Shown: piece after piece, positions 1 to 10,983 of the stretch
How the letters are laid out: every line of letters begins with the position of its first letter
Position numbering within the stretch: the first letter of the stretch is position 1
Assembly (NCBI GenBank): GCA_951394405.1
Contig: OX596339.1
Span: 2,542,001 to 2,606,000 of the forward strand
From: Coprinellus micaceus
Lineage: Eukaryota; Basidiomycota; Agaricomycetes; Agaricales; Psathyrellaceae
DNA: 64,000 nt
Reading direction: 5' to 3'
Translations under genes and position numbers: made by a program
The notes under the pieces: model-generated
The model's input: only the letters and a program-made list of their open reading frames with translations
The model's database searches: none
Told to the model about the DNA's origin: nothing

Positions 1-2104
1 CGTCAGTCAGTTGGTGACTGGTGCATGTCCACCTTGAGGTGGAACAGGGAGTGGGGGGAAGTCACCACATCAAACATCAACCATGGTGGGCAGAGCAGGA
101 CCAATGGGGTTGGGAGCATGGAGTGTGGGTGCAGCAGATGGATGGAGGACCAATGGGTCAAGTGGGGGTCCTGGGAGTGGTGTGCAAGATAGTGTCCACC
201 TCTGTTCTGGACTGGCCAGAGCACAGACTGCCCTTTCTTGTTCCCTCTCCACATTCAGCTGCCTTTGAGGGGTGTTGGGTGGGCTATCCTAAAGAAACAT
301 CAATTTGGTGATCAGTATATTGTATGATCTGACTTTGTTATGTCACTTACATTGGCAATGCCAGCACACAACTATCTGTGGACTGGTGATGAAAGCACAA
401 CAAGGGCAGGTGATCTAAAGTCATTTGGAAGTGATAGATCAGCCTACCTGTGATGGAAACACAGCACAAATGAGTAACAAATGTTTACGTACAGATCTGT
501 GGAGGGACAGGGTGCCAGGGTCATGTATTGGGAGGATGTGAGAGCAGAACACCCACGCATGTGTCTTTCACATTCACCTTCCACATTGGGATGGATGTTC
601 GAAACTCAGCTTGGTGAGGCTGGCAGAATGGGTTGTGGGCGTTTCCTGAGCTAACCAATCATTCTATAACATTAATTTGTCAGCCTGACATAATCCTGCG
701 CCACACTCCTTTCAAGTATTGATAAGTCCAAGATCTTGGCTGGGCCCAAAACAACTAAGCCTTAAATAAAACAAATAGCAGACTTGTAACTGGCCTATAG
801 GACAGTAGCTACTACACAAGTTGGTATTATACTAGACCAGAGTGGAAGCAGTATACATGATTATATCATAATGTTGGAATGGATTGGAATGACAAAATAT
901 ATGGGGGCTTGGAGGTAGACATGTATGGGATCTTGGACATGTCAATTGGACTATTAGGACCAGTGTTTGATCAGTGTGCATTATTACTAGAATTGAGAGA
1001 AGTGCAGATCAGGAAGCAGTTGGAGTATAGATATATTATAATGTTGAAAGACATGAATGCTGTTTGGTTGCGTAATGTTGATTAACTAACAAAAATGTCC
1101 TGTTAACTTTTTTCTATTGGGCACCACCCTAAAAGCTATACTTTACACTTCCCATATGTTCTGCAGGATGCCAGTTGACATCTACTGGACTTTTAGTACA
1201 GTAGGGGAGTTCACACTGGGTATTTTGAACCTTGTTTTGGTTAGTTATTTTGAGAATAAATATGCAGCTTCAAAACAAAACAAGGTCTTCTGCAAAAACA
1301 GGTTGTAAGCTATTTTTATGGATACCATGACAAGCTCGCTGATATGACAAAAGTACAGGAAGCCAAAAGCACAAAGGCCAAGGGCATAGCTTAGAAGACC
1401 AAGGAGAAGGAGACCAAGGCAAAGAAGCCAGCCATACACAAGAGCTCCAATGCAGTGAAGGAAGCACACCAGCTACTAACCCTGCATCAGAAGTAAAAGA
1501 GGGATGTGGGCATTCTCTCAAGGATGCCAAACAGCAAGAATTGAGGTTCTCAACAGTGCCAACAGTGAGGAGGAGGGTGGCAGTAAGCCTGAGCAGAACC
1601 AGGGCTTGGGGTACTGCACATTACATTAATTTTCTACATGTTCTGTGTGTCCATAGACCAAAATGGTGTGAACTACTACAGGTGCCTCAAACTGGTGATA
1701 CATAGGTTTTTGTACAGCTTATTCAAGAGCTAATTTTAATGGATGGGGCTGGTCTGGTACTTGAAGCTGCCATCTATACCATATGATACCACTATCCCAA
1801 TATATTCTAAGTGACCTGAAAGTGTGTGTTTGTAAGCCCATGCAACAGAACAAGCACACATGTACCATGCATACCACCATATAAGGTTGGTGTAAGCCTG
1901 GTCACCCAGCTTACAATGCGCACCTATTCTTGGCATTTGTTCTTGCCACCAGCTCTTGCCGGCTACTATATAGTTTATCCCTACACTATGGACACCTACA
2001 TACTACATTAGATTATGCTCTACTTGTACTATCTCTCGTGTTCTTGACAACAAATATACACAGTGGTCCAGTAAACCTTCATGTGACCACTAGTGCTCCT
2101 GCCG

Positions 2105-2463
2105 ACGACGGGATTACAGTTGGGCAGATTTGATGAGGGGTTCTTGTGTGATTTATTGGTAATAACAGGTGCCTGTGTAAATACACTGCATGTGTTTGCC
2201 AGCCCCCAATGTCAAAATCTGGTTGCTAATTATTCAAATACATCTCAACCCCAGTGTGGACAGAACCCTTATGCAATGGTACTGGACCTCACACAACACT
2301 GTATGAATGAGGTTAGGCAAATTTGAGGATGTGTTCTTGTGTGATTTATGGGTGGTAGTAGGTGGCTGGATGACCACATCGCATATGTCTGCTTGTCTCT
2401 ACTGCCAAAATTTGTCTTCTAATTATCCAAATACTCCTGAAACCTGGTGTGTTACATGTGGTC
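2105..2463 (+). repeat. Diverged tandem duplication, period about 193 bases
   Basis: The stretch from about 2111 to 2270 recurs from about 2304 to 2463. Both copies contain TTCTTGTGTGATTTAT (2141 and 2334) and encode related short peptides with the shared pattern LG-[RK]-F, FLCDL, QNL and NY-x-NT. Similarity at peptide level suggests both come from one coding or repeat unit, now without an intact frame. Confidence 0.6.
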
Positions 2464-3680
2464 ATGTGGGAGTACTGTCATTCCTGTTCACTCAGCTGGT
2501 CCCAGAAAGGTCTGCACACCACATTCCCCACCAATATATGTATGCCAAATGGTGTCCTTACAGATTCTAGTGTTTAAAAATCTGCTACTTGACATGTGTG
2601 AGAACATCATTTGATAAACAAACATACACATCCAGATAGAGCCAGCAAAGCACTTTCTAACAATACCAAGATCAGTCTTATCAGACAAGAATTGACTGTG
2701 ATAGAGTACTTTACTGTGCCCCACTTTTCTAATTGGAGTCCAATTGGGGTTGTTGTGTATCTCACTCCCAAATTCTATTCCATTGAGCCTAGCTCATCCC
2801 AACCCACCCCAATCTACCCACCTGGACATCACTGATCATGCGCAGGTGGAACTGGTGATAGTGCCTGGCTATTGCAGGCAATCCTGCATGGAATGCCTCA
2901 AGCCTACTATCACCCAGGAAATTTTAGAATTAATTTAAATAGGAATACATTCCAGATATCTAAAATGAATGGAGGCCCAGGCCCCAGTGAGAGGCCTCTG
3001 ACATCATGCTAATTATGACCTTGCCTCCCATGTGTGCTTGCTGAATATGCCAAGTGCTCTTTGCTTGTAGTTGCTGTCCCAGTACACTTGATTGCTGTGT
3101 GCTGTAATTGCTTGGACTGTTAGTTCATCTTGTATTCACTCATTGTATTTCTATTGAGTAAACTATGTTTACTAACATAGACCCATAACACAGGGAGAGG
3201 TATGAAGAGATAATGGGAAAGTATTCAAATATTAATAGCATAAGTACATCATAATAACATGTAGACTATAGGTAAAGATAGAAACTGACTACAGAGTGGA
3301 CAGAGTAGATAGCAGAGAGTCAGGGCCAGTAGGGGCTGCAAAAAAGTGGAAGATGGTGATGGCGAGGTGGAGGGGGTGGAGGGAGTGGCAGGTGGTGCAT
3401 GTGTAGTGGACAAGGGTAATGAAGAGGGGGTGGGGGAAGTGGGTGCCTTCCTGTGTGGGCCCTGGGACACTTTCTTGTTGCTATGTGTATTGCGGAGTTT
3501 CTTACAGACATTAACAGTCTTGCTGTCAATACCCATCACAGCAATGAAGGGGTTGGTGGGGCATTTAAGGCAGTGTTAGACTGTGGAGGGCTGAGAATGA
3601 AGGGAGAGGCATTAGGAAGGACAGTGGGAGTCAGTGGTAATAGTAGTGGTGGTGGTGGGTGGGTCGACAGTAACAACTAG

Positions 3681-3985
3681 GTTACCCAGCTGAGTGGGCT
3701 CTAAGCCGGACTCAGCTGAGCTCAGCTGCTTGGCTTAGAGCCGGCCAGCTAGGTCGCCAGCTGGGCTGAGCTGTAGGTGACCCAGCTGAGTGTCTAGCTG
3801 AGCCAGGTGAGAGGCAGCTCAGCTCATGCACAATCAGCTCAGCTGCCACATCAGCTGAGCAGTTTGGCTGAGCCCAGCTGTGAGTCTCTCAGCTGGGCTG
3901 AGCAAAACACTTGTTAATATTTTTTTCAGTCAGCTGAGCCCATTCTAGCTGAGCCGGCCCTGCTGGCTCAGCTGATGTCACACTT
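3681..3985. repeat. AGCTGAG/CTCAGCT motif cluster
   Basis: About 300 bases are packed with AGCTGAGC and its reverse complement GCTCAGCT in both orientations, at irregular spacing and often forming palindromes around CAGCTG. No frame runs through it. It could be the end of a transposon or a degenerate simple repeat; I do not recognise the family. Confidence 0.6.
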
Positions 3986-4237
3986 TTGTCACACTTTGCA
4001 CATGTTTGTCACACCCATGTCACACCCACCAAATATGACAATGACATCATGTCCACCAAAAATAATAATGATGTCATACTGATAAGGGGGCTCAATGATG
4101 TGATGATGTGATGTCATTGATAATCTGAGATAACCAGACAGATGATGTCACACTCATTTAGATAAGGAAGAAGCCACATGCAATCCCCTTGATCTCACCA
4201 AGTTCTTCACTGATAAGGATGATTTTGGTATCGTTAA

Positions 4238-4258
4238 AAAGCCCTCAATGAGGGCTTT
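4238..4258. other. Perfect 9 bp hairpin
   Basis: AAAGCCCTC (4238-4246) is followed after a three base loop by its reverse complement GAGGGCTTT (4250-4258). It lies in the repeat block with no gene beside it, so it is probably a chance or transposon-derived palindrome. Confidence 0.4.
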
Positions 4259-4946
4259 CTAATGGTAGTATGGGCGTGAGAGAAAGGTCAAACCAGAGTT
4301 TAAAATATGGTGTTCTCTGAAATGGTGCCATGTTTGCACTGTTGCGAGCTTAGTTTTCATTGCAACACTATCCCTCCAGGTCTGACTGTTGCTATGGAAG
4401 ACTTTGTATCAAACTGGAGACTGATTTACAGTTACCTTCAGATTGTATTTGCACCATGTCATCATGAAACAATGGAACAATCAAAAAGATTGTGTGATCT
4501 GAGTGTGTGATTGGCATTTGACTTCCTGGTACAGTCGCGGACAGGTGAACCTTGTAAGGATTTTGGACTATTCAGAGACATCCATAAAAGATACCAGAAA
4601 CGATGGGGAGTGCATTAGAGAGTAATATAACCAAGTTTGGGCCCCATCCCTCAAGCAGTTCTTGCACAAATTCGATTTTAGTTCCTACAGGGGGTGGATT
4701 TTGTCGCATTTCCCAGGATTCACTTCTAAAATCTTTGAAAAATGCGCAAACAACTCCTTTTCGAAAGGCGAGCTGATGCCCAAAGTTTGAAACCGATTGG
4801 CCGGGCCGTTCTCCTGGGAGAAAATGTGCACCTGTTGTATATGGAAGGTCCGACCGGTGCCTATTTGGCGTGCCGGCAGTCAGTCGCCCCTGTTTGGAGC
4901 CTTGAGAGGTCAGCGTGCACCCGGCATGTTGCTCAAAGGATAGAAT

Positions 4947-5516
4947 TTGACTCTCGGACTTTGGAATACACATTTACCCACCTCATCCAGCCCACTGCTT
5001 CACACTGAACTGGCTAAGAAGAAGAAGAACCTGAACAGTTTGGCCAACCTGCAAAACCAGTCTCAGCTCCAGCAGCCATCAACAGCATCACAGCAGGCCC
5101 AAGATGCGGTGGTAGAACACCTGGAGAAGCCAACTACACAAGAAGAGGAGCTTAGGGTTGAGGATTTTGTGGTACATAATCGCTTGGACAGTACAAAGCC
5201 TGACTGGAAGGCTGAGTTAGATGAGGACGAGCAATGCACTCCAGACTCGGAATGGGCAGAGGTTATTGACGACCTCCCAGCACTCTGGACAAGCAAGACA
5301 CTTGTGACAACTGGTATCTGGGATGTCATGATGCAGGCTGCACTCAAGAATGAAAAATGCACTCATTTACATGACAAGTGTTACGACTCGGTTGGGGTGT
5401 CTCCAACTGTCGGCTCAGTCTGGTCAATCTCTGGCACGCTTGATATCGGCGATCGTAGTCGTTCTACCAGTGTGTGCGGTTTGGCGGCCATACGTCACGT
5501 CTTGGGTTGGGGGTGA
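4947..5516 (+). CDS. Hypothetical open frame in a CpG-normal island
   Basis: An unspliced frame of 189 codons. The start of the frame is not secure. A lysine run lies near residue 25, then a glutamine-rich stretch, then an acidic stretch with two tryptophans (motifs KPDWKAELDEDE and DSEWAEVIDDLPALW). No domain is recognised. It sits in about 1 kb (4550-5580) with ordinary CpG content surrounded by CpG-poor repeat DNA, so it may belong to a younger insertion or a surviving piece of host sequence. It could equally be part of a transposon open frame. Confidence 0.3.
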   Translation: MTLGLWNTHLPTSSSPLLHTELAKKKKNLNSLANLQNQSQLQQPSTASQQAQDAVVEHLEKPTTQEEELRVEDFVVHNRLDSTKPDWKAELDEDEQCTPDSEWAEVIDDLPALWTSKTLVTTGIWDVMMQAALKNEKCTHLHDKCYDSVGVSPTVGSVWSISGTLDIGDRSRSTSVCGLAAIRHVLGWG

Positions 5517-5644
5517 TGTCGTCAATCACTTCTCTCCTTACTTCCTGGTGCAATGTCGGCGATTGCTATCCTAGGTACTGCGTCATCATTGCTGTGCACT
5601 GCTGTGCATGACCTATATATTCACATGTGAGTGCATGGTTCCCC

Positions 5645-6070
5645 ATTGAATCCATCCCACTCACAGGTACATATCTACTTGTGGGCTGTGGACCGATGCT
5701 TTGCACGGCATGATTTCCTCAGCCTTAAGGCAGGAAGAATTTGTACTTTCTTTTTTAAAAAGATTTCACCCCTTGAGGGTTTGAACTTGTGTGCTTTCCC
5801 TTGCAAAAGAGTAGGCACCTTTGGGAATTGAACTTGCTACCTTCTGAGAGAAGATCACAGAAATAACATTTGGGCAGGACCTTCTCACAGTCACATAGCC
5901 TTAAAGAGGCAAAGACTTGGCACTTTTGCTGCTGGCTACAAGTACCCAAAGCCTTAAGGCCTCGGAACTCTCTTCTGTACTTTGCATACTCATGGAATCC
6001 ATCCCACTCACAGGTACATATCTACTCTCTTCTGTACTTCACATACTCATTGAATCCATCCCACTCACAG
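5645..6070. repeat. 57 base tandem repeat plus a dispersed copy
   Basis: A 57 base unit starting ACTCTCTTCTGTACTT occurs at 5967 and again at 6024, each containing GAATCCATCCCACTCACAG. A third partial copy with the same core and the following GGTACATATCTACT lies at 5645-5679. There is no coding frame across the repeats. Confidence 0.65.
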
Positions 6071-6099
6071 TGGTCTTACTCCATGACTTGCTCTGTTGA

Positions 6100-6840
6100 C
6101 AGCAGAGGCCTTGAATGGTCAAGGACCCACAACTCAAAGTTTGAAATGAGAAAAGTCGCCATAATGCACTTTACAAGGAAGACGGACAAGAACCCATATG
6201 GCGCAACAACCAAGAAACAACACAAGGCACCCACCCTAACACTTCATTGACAATTCAAGGAACAGTAATAAATGTAGCAGAGGTATACAAGTACCTGGGA
6301 GTAATGGTCAATCTGGAAACACTGGAAAGGACAGGAGGAATGAGCAGCAACAAGGGGATCCCAATTTGTGGGGCTTATCAAACAAATATCCAAGACCAGG
6401 TCAGGTATGAACATAGCATTAGTAAGGCGGCTATACCTGTCAGTGGCAATCGCCAAAATGCTATATGCAGCAGAAGTATGGTACACCCCCCCAACAAAAG
6501 CACCAGGAGCCAAGAGGAGGACAGGATCAGTATCAGCACTTAGAAAACTAACAACAGTACAGAGACTAGCGACACTAGCCATAACCAGGGCAATGTGAAC
6601 CACAGCCACCAATGAACTTGACATATATGCTAACCTGACCCCAATAGAAATATGTATGTGGCAAATACACAATGGCTAGCTGATAAGTACACAATGCAGG
6701 ACCCAACAAGGAGAGAGAAGCAGATGGGGCTAGAGGAGGAAGACAATCAACAGCGACTCAAGCATCCCCAGCAACTGCCCAGGGCAATGCAGGGACACAA
6801 GACAACAACAACCCCATCAGACCAAACAGACTGAGAACAC
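6100..6840 (+). pseudogene. Non-LTR (LINE) reverse transcriptase fragment
   Basis: Conceptual translation in more than one frame resembles the C-terminal half of fungal LINE reverse transcriptases. It reads EWSRTHNSKFE then HFTRK, then VAEVYKYLGV, then RRLYLSVAIAKMLYAAEVWYTPP, KRRTGSVSALRKL, and finally TATNELDIYANLTP. Frame changes fall between about 6340 and 6370, and a stop follows at about 6597, so the copy cannot make a protein. The upstream catalytic YxDD region is not visible. The sequence is CpG-poor like the rest of the block. Confidence 0.7.
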
Positions 6841-7341
6841 ACACAAAAGAAACTGGCAAGGACTTCAAACCACACCAACAGAGGAAGAGATGGGAGGCAC
6901 AAGACACAAGCAAGACAATCAGCAGCTGGGGTAAAATGGTGTATCCTACACCAGACTGCAGGGGGACACTGTCAAGGACAGGCTGTCTGCAGGGCACCCT
7001 GGTACTGAAGGATCCCACCACAAACCACAGAAGTAGAGGTACAAATGTATAGTAGAGTAATCGTCCTGTGTGGGGGAACCCCTGGTGGACGTTAAACACG
7101 GAGACAAAAAAAAAACCCCAATCACCATGATTGCCAACATTGTACTTAGTACTCAGCTGGTGATCATCACATTGTGCCCATTGTTGCATTGACTTGGCAC
7201 TGAGCCAACCATTGACAGACACTTGAACAACTCCCCCAATGACAGTCATAACAGAATCTGTGACTTCAATATTGTAACACCCTGGAAAACAGCTATCTGA
7301 GAAGTGATGAAAGGTAGATGAAGCAAAGCTTGATATGGTTC

Positions 7342-9933
7342 CTATCCATGCTTTGGCAAGTTGTACAACACAGTCACATAGTCAACAGTTGCCTTATCCC
7401 CAGTATGCTGTGGAATTTGCAACATTTGGATCAGTTAAATGGCCATCAAACATCCAGCATGGCAAATCAGAAATGAAAGAGGAGGAAAGACAAAATGTGG
7501 CGTAAATGGGGGTAAACAAAGAGAAATCGCACCTTTGTTAAGTCGTCGCTCAGTTTGATACAGTGATTCCCATCCACATCAGCAAGTTTGATCACCATAT
7601 TGAGCGCCTTGCTCTTTTCCTGCCTCCCACCAGAGACCTTCTTGAAGTCGTTTGTGAAGTGTGTGCCAATGCCAAAGGAAACTAGGAGTTGCATTAGCAC
7701 ATGTCCAAAGACTGGCCGACCCATTCTTGACCTCCTCCCCTTCTGTTCCTCAAACCTTGCAAAGTGGGACAGACACCCACGAGCGTCCACACAATCCAAA
7801 AATGACACACCTTTCTCCAGTCCCAACTTGGTACACTCCTCCCTCAGCTTCACTGACTTCTCTGTACTCAGACTATCTGAAAACACGATCAACTTCTCCT
7901 TCGGATCGATGCCGATGCTCTCATAGAATGCCCTGACGCGTGGGGCAAACTCGAAAGGGTCTCCTGAGTCGTGGCGGAGGCCAATCCAGCGTGCGGCACG
8001 GGCAGGGTCTCCAGCAAAGTCCTATGGGGGCAGGACAGGAAAAGAGCATTGCGGTCAGCGTGGCGCATGGCTGGAGTTGAGCGGAAGGATAGGGCACGAT
8101 TTTGGGGAGGGCGAGATAAAGAAGCAGGTCCACTCACCCTGAAGAAGACCTGCGTCGTAAAGGTATCCGTTAGGGCAATCAGTGTTGTTCCCATCTGGTA
8201 TACCTCTTCCCAGATATCGAGCCCACGCCCGTTCGCATCCTCGTACCCCGTCAGCGCTGCGATCTAATCAACGTAGATCCAGGTGGAGCAGTGCCGACGC
8301 GTCACGAAGAGGTGGACGTGCGCGAAAGAGCATGAAAACGCGGTCGGATGCACCGAGAAAGCATAATAAAGGGAACGAAAGGAAGTTAGCATTTCGAGCA
8401 AATCGCCTCCGACCTGAGAAGGGACGCACCCCCATAAACCATTCGCTATCACGATGTTGATTAAGCTCAACGGACGGCAACACATAAGATCAAAGCGGGC
8501 TCACTGAGCAATCGTGCCAATCGGGGTGAGGCCGTACAGTCGTGCCAGGTGGACCTAGGTCAACTATCGTTAGCTTCTTCTCTCGTGTTGAACCCTTTAA
8601 TTTTGCTGAAATGGGTCCTTGAGACCCCCCTCCCCAGGGTACTGGGCACGCGAAGGAAGAAGATAAGGTCACGAAAGAAAGAAAGGAACGGAGGGCGAAA
8701 GGGGAGATCTCACATTACTCGTCCCCGCCAACTTCCCCTCCCCCTGTCCATACTCCTTCGCCGCCCGCACAAGCGCACCTACTACAAGATCCTGCGTCTT
8801 GAAACTCCTCCTTCTACGTGTTCCGAATTCGCTGAACGCACACCCGGCGTTCAGGAGAGTGGTCCCCTTCGAATATGCGAGGTCTGCGGAAGCGAGATCA
8901 TTTAGTTTGCGTTCTTTCACTTCCGAGCACAGGGTAGAATGGAAGGCTTGGGAGAAGCGGAGCCACGAAGCCAGTGAATGATGAGAGGCAAGAAGGAAGG
9001 GGGTAAACATCAGAACGAAGAGGAGGAGGAGAAGCAACAAATGACCCATGAGAAGGCGCGTTAGCCAGCGGCACATTGAGCTTCAACCCAGAGAATGAAA
9101 GGGACCTAGGATAGATTGCCGCCACACATCTCGTCCCACCATCCGATCCCTCCGTCCACTGGTCAAGGAGTGAGCCGGAAAGCTGAGGAGACACCAATAA
9201 AAGGCCAAATTCCAGCCATACACCCCCTGGAGTCCAGGCATTGAACCAACCCGATCGAGTCTACTCACCCTCCTGGCCCTCATAATCCCAGTCGCGGTCC
9301 ACAGTCTGGAAGTACGTCTCACTGAGAGCCGCCATGAGTGGCACCTCCCAGAGAATCGTATCCAGCCACGGACCCTCTATCCTCATCTCAATCAGGCCTC
9401 GGTTCGTGTCCGCATCAGAGGGGTTGAAGGTGATCTCGACCTGCTCAGGTTTGAACCGGTAAGACGAGAGGTAGTCGAGGTACTCGGCTGTGAGGAATGG
9501 GCACGTTTTCGAGAGCCATTCGTGCTCCTCTCGAGTCAGGGAGAGGAACGAAAAGTCTGCGAGGGGAGTTAGAGAGGGTGGGTTAAGAGCATTTACCCCG
9601 GGTCCAGATGCATATTAGTGGGTGGGTGGAGTGGCGGAACGAAGGAAATGAATGACGCACGAGACACGGCAGTGCGGAATCGCTCTACACACTGACGGCT
9701 GAAAAGCGTGGAGCCACGGTTGGTGAAGCGGTACACAGCGTTGACATTGGGGAAAGTCTTCCAAACGGCCTGCTGCATGGACAGCTACAAACGTAGAACC
9801 AAGCCACCAACGACCACATCGAGTCAGAATGATAAGCACACAACAACGACATCCGAGCGCCGAAACCGACCTTGTATAGGTCAGTGTCGAGAATCGACGG
9901 GGGCACGGCGAGCGCAGCGGCTGGAGTCGTCAT
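7342..9933 (-). CDS. NPT1: Nicotinate phosphoribosyltransferase
   Basis: Converts nicotinate and PRPP to nicotinate mononucleotide in the NAD salvage (Preiss-Handler) pathway. Ten exons can be read: 9933-9871, 9784-9661, 9556-9269, 8883-8714, 8554-8505, 8445-8430, 8263-8138, 8021-7811, 7681-7533 and 7407-7342. They keep frame and give 420 residues, the usual family size. Family landmarks in order are SILDTDLYK near the N-terminus, SEFGTRRRRSF, GTIAQHEWFMG (the His-Glu pair spans a 16 base micro-exon), HDSGDPFEF, FSDSL, SFGIGTHFTNDF and KLSDDLTK. The last exon continues as HTGDKATVDYV and ends in CpG-poor sequence beside the repeat block. The 385 base intron 8884-9268 is unusually long here. 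TRM8 lies 98 bases upstream on the same strand. Confidence 0.92.
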
Positions 9934-10031
9934 CTGTGGTGGATGGTGGTGGTTCAGAGTGAAGAAGCGAATTGGCACTACAGTACATATAAGTAATACA
10001 TGTGACGAGATGATACATCTTTTATGGCTCA

Positions 10032-10845
<814 letters not shown>

Positions 10846-10983
10846 GGCGCAGGAGATAAAACACTGTCCATGTTCCCATCAGTTGGGGAAGGCGGGTGCA
10901 CGTGATCGTGACCCAGGGAGGTCCCGGAATGTTTTTAAGCGCGGACACTTGGAATCGTTCCGTCACCCTCTCTTCCACACAAA
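10846..10983. promoter_or_regulatory. 138 base divergent promoter, TRM8/citrate synthase
   Basis: The two start codons are back to back with 138 bases between them. The core TTAAGCGC lies at 10935-10942, 42 bases before the citrate synthase ATG, and is related to the GGGCGCTTAA word found in other spacers of this window. No TATA box is obvious. Confidence 0.5.

Larger units (their letters stand above)
1..6100. repeat. CpG-depleted decayed repeat block
   Basis: This stretch has very few CG dinucleotides and many TG and CA, unlike the CG-rich sequence after about 7550. Open frames are short and none looks like a known protein. It contains a diverged tandem duplication (about 2105-2463), a GGTGGA-type purine-rich patch (about 3340-3440), an AGCTGAG-rich patch (3681-3985), a TGTCACAC/GATGTCAT-rich patch (about 3970-4170) and 57 base repeats (5967-6070). 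CpG loss of this kind is what cytosine methylation followed by deamination leaves in fungal transposons; that explanation is inference. Bases 4550-5580 are an exception with normal CpG content. Confidence 0.7.

Noticed and set aside
3970..4210. Possible solo LTR (TGTCACAC and GATGTCAT-rich)
   Set aside because: No TG...CA ends with a target duplication could be found.
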